This document shows positions 1 through 11,300 of a stretch of DNA of 64,000 bases, piece by piece. The position numbers and the translations under genes were made by a program. The notes beneath the pieces are model-generated. The model was not told the DNA's origin and did no database searches. It saw only the letters and a program-made list of their open reading frames with translations. Position 1 is the first letter of the stretch. The number at the start of each line of letters is the position of its first letter. The DNA comes from Liolophura sinensis (Eukaryota > Mollusca > Polyplacophora > Chitonida > Chitonidae), in assembly GCF_032854445.1 (NCBI RefSeq), contig NC_088295.1, positions 84,550,644 through 84,614,643 of the forward strand, read 5' to 3'.

Positions 1-31
1 TTTTATTAGTGATGGAAATCCTGACCTTTGA

Positions 32-33
<2 letters not shown>

Positions 34-82
<49 letters not shown>
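34..82. repeat. (TA)n microsatellite
   Basis: Uninterrupted TA dinucleotide run of about 49 bp. It creates a spurious Tyr-Ile ORF. Confidence 0.95.
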
Positions 83-84
<2 letters not shown>

Positions 85-1681
85 TTAAAAATTTGTGCCG
101 TTCTATTTATTGATCTCAGTCATGTACTGATGCTTTCATTGTTGGACTTTGAGATCATGCTAGAGATAAATCTGTCACAATTAATTAATCATAATATTTT
201 ATTTAACCACAATTTACAGTTGTAAGAAGTCATTGTTTACCAATACCACAGCTAAGTCAATGTAATTTATATTGCCAAAAACATTTCAAGAAGAAAATCA
301 ATGCAATCGGCTCGCTTCTTCATTCTTTAAACAAGATGTTAACCGTCCTCCTCTTTTCAGGCAAAGAAACCAGTAGGCCTAAAACCTTTTTCTGATAACC
401 AAGGTAAAATCTGACATGCAATATACATTGGCCCACGCTTGTCCCACGCGGATCAGGCTAAAAAAAACTAATTGTAACTACAAACGTAGAGATCAAAGTT
501 TCAAAGTCCACGTCCTAACTACGCTACCCAGGCTACACGCAACTAAAATGACAATTACATTCCAACAGGAAATACCACCAGACCTTTCAGACGCATCTTG
601 ATTCAAGTTCGATACTGTACTTTTAAAGCGTTTTGGCAACATAAGCCTGGAAAGCCGCCCAAGTCGTCCACACTCTCTCCGCAGTGCCATGATGCTTGTT
701 GGTTCACTGATGTACCTATCATTATCGGAACAGATTTGTCGTTAATGATATGTACGTCAAAACGAGGCTCATGAATGTCTCTTTATATTATCCAATGAAA
801 ATACACAGCGCGGGGAAGCTAAGAACTCTGACCATACACGCGTTTGTTGTTGGTGTACAGCAAATATTTTCGTTGTGTTTTCAACTACCTTTAGCATAAT
901 ACCTGTAAAAAAACAATTAAATTATTACTGCATCACTTTTTAGTTATTTTTAAATTACTGATTCGAGATCCAACAGACGTGGAGTTATCTGACTGCTTCC
1001 ATAACATAAACAGGCGAAATAACATACGAACATGGCATAGCATAAAACATGCTATTTTCTGTTGTCGCATCTTTTACATGCTATACTCAGTACACATGTG
1101 GTTGAGTATATAAATGTGTTATGTGTTATCTCACACCACTTGCCAAGGAGTAGGCCTATATGTATTAGATACGTGTAAGGGAGGATATGGCGTCTTGTGT
1201 ATGCACGTTTGCTCGAATCAATGTGTTGAGGGACAGCGGAGCGGAACACGTGGATTAAGGTGATTAATGTGTGATCTACATATATATAGAGTATGGAAAG
1301 AGAAACGACTAGTGATGTAAATATGTTTTCTTCATTAAATACATATATACCTGTATCATTTTTATGTTGCAAAAAAATCTGAAACAATGAAAAAGAAATC
1401 TACACGCTGAGTATGTATTAAGGGAGCGGAACGCGCGGGTTAAGAACTTTTCGCTTTTTCACACATAAACTGTATACACTGATAAATTAGACAAGTGTAG
1501 CCGGCTATAAAATCTGGGACTTATTTTATTTCTAGATATAGCAAAACCGGTTTTAGTACAACGACCTCAACATGTGAACAGAGACATTGTCTTTTGTAAG
1601 GAAGTTCTTGATATCAGTTAACTCCCTGAAACATGAGAAAAATGGCGTTGGGCAGTCCTTTTATGGGCAAGCCAACTTTGT

Positions 1682-2425
1682 AAAGGAAAAGACCTCTAAA
1701 ATTGAAGTAGCCATCACTAAGTAGATCACTTAAAACTATGCATAAATATACTTTCATTCATTTTTTTAGACTTTTGTGAAAAGAGATAAAGTCGCTCAAA
1801 CATTTGAATTGTATGGTGGGCAGTATGGACCATACTGTCAGTGGTTATAGGAACTCTGACGTCACAGGAAATTTATCCAACTTTATCACGACACTGAATG
1901 TTGAAATAACTCTTTTAAACTATGAGTAAAGAATTACTGAAAGAAAAAGACATCTAAAAATCGAAGTAGGCATCACTATATAGGCCATGTAAAACTATGC
2001 CTAAATATACTTTCATTTATTTTTTTAGATTTTCGCGAAGAGAGTTAAAGGGGTTCAAACATTTGAATTCTAAAGTGGGCTTTATGCACCATACTATCAG
2101 AGTTTAGGAACTCTGACGTCACAGGGAGTTTTACCAATTCTATTCACAACACTGAATGTTGGAATAACCCTTTTTACCCATGAGTAGAAGATTACTGATA
2201 AACGACTCCCAAAAATTCCTTCCTTCTGGTGAACATCAGGAAAAAAAAGGTAATGTGACGTCAGAGTTTCTATATACCGTAAATATGGCTCATAAAACCC
2301 ACCTTACTGTTCAAATATTTGAATGCCTTTTAACACACTTTAAAAAATCTGAAAAAATTAATGAAAGTATTTTTATGCATAGTTTTCAGTTGTCTATATG
2401 ATCAGCCTTACTTACTTGGTTTTCT
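1682..2425. repeat. Direct pair plus inverted third copy of a ~258-bp repeat
   Basis: Copy 1 (about 1682-1940) and copy 2 (about 1941-2190) share the order AAAACTATG, ATACTTTCATT, ACATTTGAATT, GGAACTCTGACGTCACAG, offset by 257-259 bp. A third, partial copy at about 2245-2425 is in reverse orientation. Each copy carries TGACGTCA (1857, 2114, 2256). This may be a non-autonomous DNA transposon remnant; no transposase is present. Confidence 0.7.
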
Positions 2426-4774
2426 TTTACTTTAAGGAGACGACTCGAGATATCACCAACATGGTTTTCTTATTGGTTTCATTTCGCAGAAGAATATTTG
2501 CCGTTAAGAAGCAATTAAACGCCTCCATCTGCGTATATACCTATTCTTACTCTGGCTGATCAAAATCTATCCTGAAGCGTATTAATCTTCATAAAGCTTC
2601 ATAAAAGAGCTTCATAAAATATCCACTTGTATACCGATAGTACTCTCAGGAGATGAGGGCCACATTGTTGGCCTGTTCTTCATATACCTGTTAGCTTCCT
2701 TGTCAAAGGGATACAGAATCAATTCTAATTGGCTGGTGTGAGAGATAGGCAAGTCCAGGCTATCCCTTGTCCAAGCTGAATTTTAGCTAGGTATGGTAGA
2801 TTTTGTCAAGCGTTACAGTGCAAGGCTGCATGCTAGACTAAACCCAGGGATCCCTATATCTCCGCTGTCAGCCAATCAGCGTAAATTCTGTATCCCTCTA
2901 AGCATAGAGAAGACTAAAAGGTGCTAAAATTTTGTTGTTTCTTATCCCTGAATTAAGAATCTTAAAAATAACCACTAGTTCTGCCATGTGTTTTCCATCA
3001 ACCACAGAAAGTTTTGATGTCTTCAAAGAGTTGGTATGGCTCTTTATTCTTGCACGAAGATCCATTGCATGGAAATAAGTAAAGCATTCCATTCGTGCCA
3101 GTTTTCCAGACTGTCGATTTTGTGTCTGTACAGGCATGTACATTTATATCCTTTACCAGTCAGTCTGCAATCCTATTCCCTTTGTGTCTATAGAGGTCTG
3201 TGTGGTTACATCAAAAGCGGTCTGAGCGATGAGATTTTAAAAGACATTTTAAAATAGTTTAAGCCAGATCTAACTGAATTTATTCTAGAATAAGTTGCTC
3301 CAATAAACTCTTGACGCTTAGAAAAAAAACTTTATTACTTATTATATATTGGAGCTCATTGATGATGTTCCTATCATTCCTGGTAGTGTCATTGACTGCA
3401 AGACGTACTTAAAGTGCTACCTCGTGACTACACTCATCCATGTCAGAAATGTAAAAATAATACAAACAGGACCTGTTTTGGTGACGTATATAAGGCATTT
3501 TTAAGAGCGTTTAACACTTAAGCCGAACACAGCCGAACTCACCCCATAGCGTGACACAAAAAGAAAGCTGACCATACTCTACAACTCTTAATATATAACA
3601 GTAAAATGGGACCATGTACTTGTGAAAGCTATGGATCTTAGCAGGGCATTACTTGCCTTATTGGTCATAAAATCAATTATATTCCTTTACACTTTTCGGG
3701 AAAATATAATTTTAGAAATTCAATCTCATCTGTGAATTACTTCAGATCTTTTGAAAAAGACTCGTGCGCTGACGATACCTCGATCCATCGACCAACTGAT
3801 GGCCCGTGTATATATCACTTACAATATGACTCAAATAAAGACTTTCGGTACTTCATAACGTCTATACACTCTATCATCTGTAACCAGAAAGAAGATTTTA
3901 TTGTGACGTACACTTTGTCTCAGGCATTATACCTTCAGTAATTGGAATGACTGCCAGGCCTCTTAAGAAGTCTTAAGTCTATCTGGCAACACGGATCAGG
4001 TCAAAACGACCGTTAACCAAAACACCCAACAATAATACCGCCGATAAATATGCGCGTTACTGGCACTGTACTGTTAATGTATGACATCACAGCATATGTT
4101 TAAACAAGATTTTTGGAGCACTTCTAAGTGATCATGTGGTGATACGCACAACTAGATACAATCATGGCAGCTGAACTGATAACATGGAGCGTAGTGTTTG
4201 AAATACTGGCTTTAAAGATAAAGAAAATTTAATTTAGTTCAAATCTCTTTTATGTACACCAATTTTTTTATTTTACATACAGGTATTTTATTTTATGAAA
4301 TGCAGTAAGCGTATACCAATGCGATATACTACGAAGTCCACATGTAATCGTCTGTTTAGAAAGAAATCTACCGGTCAATATTTAGATTTCGTCAGCGTAC
4401 ATTTATTTTCCAAACGAGGTGAAATGACTTGGTAAGAATTATACAATTTGGTTTCTATTGTCGCATAACTCATTCCTGTCATTCTTATGCTCTTCCATGT
4501 AGTATTTAGGCACATCTGTACCTGTCCTTCTCTGTTTTATGGCTTATGAACTCAAATGTTTACTTGTGTCGTCAGTAAACCTCTGGCGAGTGCAAAGGGT
4601 TTTCGAGGAAAAATACTAAAAAAAAAAGAAGCAGTGGATTTTAAAAACATCGACATTTTAATCTACTCACTTTAAAAAGCATATACCAAACTTTTATTTT
4701 TCAATGACATGTAATTTCGGTGGAGTTGGACTTTAAGGATGTTCGTGCATGGTAATAAATCATACAGGTATGAT

Positions 4775-4850
4775 TCGATTCGGGATGGAGCCCCGGATCG
4801 AACGTTTACGAAGTAGACTAAGCATGCCCTTAACTACCATGACGACGTAT
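4775..4850 (-). other. tRNA-like fragment (SINE head or pseudogene)
   Basis: On the - strand the segment ends with GTTCGATCCGGG, a good Pol III B box, preceded by an A-box-like TGGTAGTTAAGGGC. No cloverleaf that I can trust is formed. Confidence 0.3.
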
Positions 4851-5089
4851 GTTGTAGAGATATAAAGAGCACGTAGCTAAGGAAAAGGTCATTCAATTAT
4901 TCGCTTGTTACGTTGTTTTATTAAAGTATTTACTCATTTCAGTCTGTTCTAACTGAGATATTTATTTCTCAATTGATAAGTGAGAATTGTACGGGTTGAC
5001 ACTGACCATACCGGCACACTGATGTATATTGTTATTTGGGCTAAAGGGGCAGACCGCAACAAAGTTTATATCATATGTTATCTCAAACC

Positions 5090-5110
5090 TATAAATAGTT
5101 TAATCACGTG
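5090..5110 (+). promoter_or_regulatory. Candidate TATA box and E-box upstream of Dispatched-like gene 1
   Basis: TATAAATA lies at 5090-5097, and the palindromic CACGTG E-box at 5105-5110. They are about 280 bp before the ATG, giving a plausible unspliced 5' leader. An alternative is that the leader is spliced, because TTGTCTTTAG just before 5351 looks like a 3' splice site. In an AT-rich genome a TATA match alone is weak. Confidence 0.3.
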
Positions 5111-5374
5111 ATCATTCACGATCGATGACACCGTTTTTATGTTGTGTAGGACCAAGAACCAGGCAGCGTGCTTATGAAGGGCTTTATCTCGGACTGTATG
5201 TCTTAAAGACCACATATCAAGGGTGGATATGTCGTCAAGTCACAAGGTGTAAACACAAGGCAGGATTATATTCTTGAGTCGACCCTGTCAGAAAATAGGC
5301 CATCTTTAATGGCGACTTTTCTCAAGCAAGACACTGGTGATTGTCTTTAGGAACAGCCCGGAAGAAAGCAGACG

Positions 5375-8300
5375 ATGAACAATCGACGGTCCATTTTGTC
5401 CACCAAGGTACCCGAAGTAATAACTCAGCACCAGGAGTTCCGGAATGGTGTGAGTCTTAACTCTGTGTCACCTGTACAGAATGAAAGTAACCGAGAGGAG
5501 AACAGTGCTGCACAGAGCACTAGTCTTAATGACAGAACCGGCCAAGCTGCTCATGGAGAGACGCAGCGAAACTGTGAAACCCAGAAAGAACCATTTCTTG
5601 TGGCAAAGCTTATCGCAAAGAAACCCTACATAACTTTTGGTAAGTGACTCTTTAAAGATATACAACTTACTTGTATACCGCGTGATTTCAATCTTTTACA
5701 CAATAACCACAAATACACTACCCAGACATATCATATAGTATATACCGGGGCCTATGGGTCCGAAGGGGTTAGCACGCCAGTGCGGAGCAATTACCCAGGA
5801 TTTTATTTATTTATTTGATTGGTGTTTTACGCCGTACTCAAGAATATTTGGACGGCCAGCATTATGGAGGGTGGAAACCGGGCAGAGCCCGGGGGAAACC
5901 CACGACCATCCGCAGGTTGCTGACAGTCCTTCCCACGTATGGCCGGAGAGGAAGCGGAGGAAGCCAGCATGAGCTGGACTTGAACTCACAGCGACCCCAT
6001 TGGTGAATTACCCAGGAGCTTCTCACCTGTCGCTTGGAGTTCAAGTCCAGCTCATCCTAGTTCCCTCTCCGGTCGTACGTGGGAATGTCTGTCAGCGACC
6101 TGCGGATGGTCGTGGGTTTCCACTGGCTCTGCCCGGTTTCCTCCCACCATAATACTGGTCGCCGTCGTATAGGTGAAATATTCTTGAATAAGGCTTAAAA
6201 CACCAGTCAAATCAAATCAACATAGTATATTTTTGTTTTGTAGTACATATTGTGTATTACGTAAACCTTACACAAAGTACAATACAATGTTTGTTCGTTC
6301 ATATTTCCAGGTGTTACCCTTGGGATGCACATTTCCATGATTGTTATAAGTATTATCCTGTATTTCTCCGGCTACGATATTTTGCCTATCAATTTTGATT
6401 CAATTCCGATCAACTTACAAAGCAGCAGTGTCTATCTCAAACAGGAGGCTTGGAAACACCGCGACAAGGACTCTATTCTTTACGACAGAGTGGATGGTGG
6501 GGCAAATGTCACGGAACGGTCGGCAAAGTATGACCGCTTATCCATTCAGTTCATGTACGAAAAGACGAACGGGAACGTGTTTACGGCAGATTGTTTGCGT
6601 GCTATCCGGGAGTTTGAAGATGATTTGTACAATGACCCGGTGTACAGGTCTGAGTTCTGTCACCTTAACAAACATGACAAGTGTGAAAAACCCTTTTCTA
6701 TCATCCGACTTTTTGACGGGACTTATTCCCCAATCTTTAACGACACAAACTTTGAGCACATCCCCGAGGTGTTGTATATGGCGGATCGCCACCCTCTCAC
6801 CAGAAGGCAATTTCAGTTTTTTCTGGGAAAAGACAGTATTGTGAATGGCTCAGCCAGCAGCACGATATCTTCCATTACACGGTCCTTGTTCTTCTTCGGC
6901 TATCCATTGAAAGGCTTCCACACACTTCGAGACGAGTCCAGGGTTCAGTACAATAAAGTAGGGGACCACATCATACAAACCTACGCTAAAAAATGGGCGG
7001 AATTGTCCAAAACAGGGCTGTCCGGTATGAAATTTATGTACATGAACCAAATAATATACTGGCATCTGATCAATTCCCAGGTGAAGTATGACATGTTATT
7101 CATCATCTGTAGCTTCGCTTTCATCTTCCTATTCATGTGGTTTCAGACTGGCTCTCTATGGTTGTCAGTCTGGGGAATGCTCAATATCCTCTTCAGCTTC
7201 GTCAGCGGTAACTTCATCTACAATGTGATACTTGACTTTAAATATATCGGTATTTTGCATGTTCTGTCCATTTTTATTCTGCTGGGTGTCGGCGCGGATG
7301 ATGTGTTTATATTCTGTGACGCCTGGAAGTTAACCCAGGACAATCAAGGTGACCTTGCGCAAAGACTGTCACGGTGCTATGGACGTGCAGCGGGTACCAT
7401 GTTTGTCACGTCTGTTACAACAGCTGCCGCTTTCTTTATCAACTCCGGCTCGCCAATACTGGCCATGTCCTCGTTTGGCACATTTGCTGGCGTCACCGTT
7501 ATTGTGAATTATATGTCCATTATTCTGTTTTACCCCAGTGTTGTTGTAGTCTGGCACCTAAAATGGGAACACACAGGCTGCTGTTGTAAGAGCAGCCGCG
7601 ATAACCCGAAACGGGATGTCAAGTCTTGCAATTCCAGACTCCAAGACACCATTATCCGTTTCTTGTCCAATAGTTACTTCAGGTTTCTCTCAAGTAGAGT
7701 GGTTCGTGTCGGAATTATTTGTATCTTCACCGGCCTGGTGTCGACATTGATATTCTTCACTACAACACTTGTCCCAGACGATCAGCAGCCTCGGGTCATG
7801 AAAAAGTCTCACAACATTGAGCAGTTTCAAGACAAGAACCTCAACGCCTTCAGACCCAGTGGGGAAGACAAAGTGATCAAGCTGTACATTGTTTGGGGGA
7901 TTAAGCCTCAGGATCAAAGCATGTGTCATCCGCGCAGGTTTAATGAATCCTGCACCGGAAGTACTGTCTGGGACAATAGTTTTGATATGAACCCGCCACC
8001 AGCACAAGCTGCCATTCTAGTAAGTCATGACTTTCTTGAAACTCAAATGTTACATATAACATTACTAAAGTTAAATCAAACATTTTTACAATGATGGAGG
8101 GAGGATCAGTTTGGTTAATACTTTCCAAAGTGTTTTGACGCTTTATAACATGCTTATAAATGTTGTAATCTATATTACCAAATTAACACTTTTGGGTGTT
8201 GTGATCCGCATTATAAATGTTAAAAACCTTGAAATCTAATATTATATTCATTCTTGTAAACAATCACAACAATGTAATAAAAGACTTTAAGCATGCAGTC

Positions 8301-11300
8301 TAACACCAGAGCAGTGTCGACAGTGTGATTAAGGGTTTAACACCACCGTAGGGGTGTTTGTTGTGTAAAAATGAAGAAAATGAAACAAAAGCGGCATACT
8401 TCATGCAGCTTTATGCTGCCGTTCTCTTTCCCTCCCTCTGCAGATGTCATACATTTTAGACCCATCAACGGCAAGCTTATTCCCTTGAAGTTGACCTACA
8501 TATTTCAAAGATTCGTACCTATGACGTCGTGTCTCACTGTTGAGTGAGAATAAAAGTAAAATGGCACTGTACAAGTATTATGACGCCATACCGCTGAGCT
8601 CAGGCTGGAACGTCTTGAAACAAATGTTTCTTTTTCTACGTCATGTCGTTTGGGTGTAAACTATCAAAAATGTAAAAACAGAAGCGATATCTATAGGTTG
8701 TGCGAAATAACACTTTTATCACTGAAGGAAATTCCGATAGCTCCCCTTTACATAAATCACAAAAGCAAATCAAACAAGGAAACAAACTCAAATTCTTTTA
8801 TTTGTAGACATAAACAGTATGAAATCATATTACTCGGAGAGGCCTATATTACTCGGGCGGGGCGACATACTTGCCTTCAGTAAGACGTCTCAGTGAAGCA
8901 GCACTAAATAAAAGAGTGATGGAAATGCATCCTGCAAAAAGGAGGCACATTACATGCACTCTAAAGACTCATAAGTCGTCATATGACTAAAAAATTGTTA
9001 AGCACGACGTTAAAACCCAAGCACCCATTCATTGTCTCTATCTCCATTTTCTTGTGGATCTTCGTCGATATAAGGTACATCTGTCCGTTAACGTTCTGTT
9101 AATATCTTTTTGGAAGGAATTTTGCCGGACACTGCGTCAAGCCCCAAAGGAACTTACATCGAAGTTGGGCATACGGCGAGATATTGTGTCTGATGTTCCT
9201 GAGGTGCGTTGTTTCATTGAGAGGATTGACAAATTTCTCAGGGTGAGCAAGATTACACTGTATTAAGGAAAGGAACGAAAAACAAAGGTCAATCAAAAGA
9301 ATTACTTAAGCTCTTGCAGATTTGTGCGTGAAAAGAAAATGGTCGCAGTGTGGAACTAAAGGTGTACTGATTTTATGCTTAAATTTCTATTTTCTGAAAA
9401 GATTCTTCTATGTAACCCAGCATACACACTAGCTGTTGGCTCTTAATTTTACTTCCATGAAAGGTGAACATTTATGACGTACAAAATAACAATGTGTATT
9501 TTTCTGCATTCAGAGAGAGACGTCCAACACCTCGGCCGATCTAAGCCTTCCGACTACAGAGATGAAAATGAGAAAGTTTATGCAGGCAAACAGTAATCTG
9601 TACAATATGAGTGACGTGTCTGACAACTTTTATCGCTTTTTTGAGGTACGTAAACGTACTGTTTTATGACATTAAATGGTAGGCCTATATATTAACTGTT
9701 CATTTATTATGTCATTTGATTGCTGTTCTCATACTCAAGGATGTTTCACTTATATTTATTTATTTTCATTTTTTTTATTGGTTTTTTTACGCCGTATTCA
9801 CTAATATTTATACAACGGCGGTCAGCGTTATAGTGGGAGGAAAGTGGGAGAGCCCAGGATAAACCTAAGACCATCCGCTGACAGACCTTCCCATGTATAC
9901 AGCTGGAGAGAAAGCCAGCATGTGCTGGACTGGAACTCAGAGCGACCGAATTGGTGGAAGGCTCCGTGTTTCATTGATACGATGGCGTTCAGTGTTATGG
10001 CTGGCCGGGAAACCGGAGGTCCGGGGTAACCCATTGACCTTTGACAAGTTATTCACGAACTTTCCCACATGTGAAGTATACATAAATGTGAAATGCTGAT
10101 TAATCTACAGGGTTATATTTTATAATCCAATGACCACAAGTTATAGTATTTGAATCGTTCTGTATATATATACATATTTGACTGAATTAGATGGTTTCCA
10201 CAGGCCCAGATTTCGCAATCCATAAAACTGGAAGCCGTAAAGTATTGCGTGAAACATCAACGGAACAAATGAAATATAATTTTTAAAAAAGCCATTTCGA
10301 AAACAAAAAGCTGTGCCTCTGTATTGAACTCTGTACATGTTGGAGTGTCCAGAACAAAAAGAGATGAAACATGGACTGTATTTGCAGACTGCGTATTCCT
10401 ATTGGATATCAAACAAATACAGTGGTCGACTAACGACAGAAGATGAAATTTATCAGACCTACATAGGAGAATCCCTCGATTCACGTGACTCAGCAGATAT
10501 AATTGGACGCAAAGGTGTGTTTTAATCAAATAGATATTAAAAAATGAATATAATCAATTATGTTTCTGAATCCTGCTACTTCCTGATGCAACTTAGAAAA
10601 ATAATTCTACATGTATGGAACAAAGAATCTTCACAGCATTATACATTTATTAAAATAATATTGCCTTATAAAATAAAAATGATTTGCTTTATCTTAACTG
10701 AATCACTCTTTTTCGAAATTTGTAATTTTTTTCGGCAGCTTGTTGTGCATGTACAGGTTTGATCGCGTGCACGTGGATTTTGTTTGCAGGGGTCAAATTT
10801 GGAACTCGACTACGTTATGCAATGGTTGCGACAAATTTGACTTTCGGTATCTCTGGGACTTTCTTTGAGGATGGATTAGGATACTACAACAACTGGGAAG
10901 GTTTCTTGACAAACGAGGTAATAGTAACCTTTTCTACATTCTTTAAACTAGGCTACATTGTGTTGAGTTTTGCGTGGAACAGTATTGTACCATTCATATG
11001 ACGACGGTGACTCATTGCGGCAAGGTGGATTCAACGCTGTCTCACTCAAACGAGTGTCGTAAATACCAGGAAAGATACAGGGGGAAGAGTTGGTTTTTGT
11101 GGTGAGGGGGCGAGGGAGGGGGGCATACTATCACCAGTATATTATCACTAAGCCGACCAGTACTTTAGTTATCTACTTCGTATTATCTATGTACTGACAG
11201 GGCCTCTAACCTGACCTCATTGAATATCTCCCTATACGATAGATACACCGTACACACACTATACACCCACAAACTGTCATTTGGTACAATCTAGTGCGGC

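Larger units (their letters stand above)
1..5089. other. Upstream non-coding region
   Basis: No exon was recognised on either strand. The region holds a TA microsatellite (34-82), a direct-plus-inverted repeat block (1682-2425), and a possible tRNA-like fragment near 4775-4850. Short ORFs here have no recognisable domain or splice support. Confidence 0.6.

Noticed and set aside
28-225. ORF with a Tyr-Ile repeat
   Set aside because: Translation of a TA microsatellite; no other coding evidence.
6395-6844. Overlapping ORF within Dispatched-like exon 2
   Set aside because: Wrong frame; the longer frame carries the conserved family motifs and matches the paralogue.
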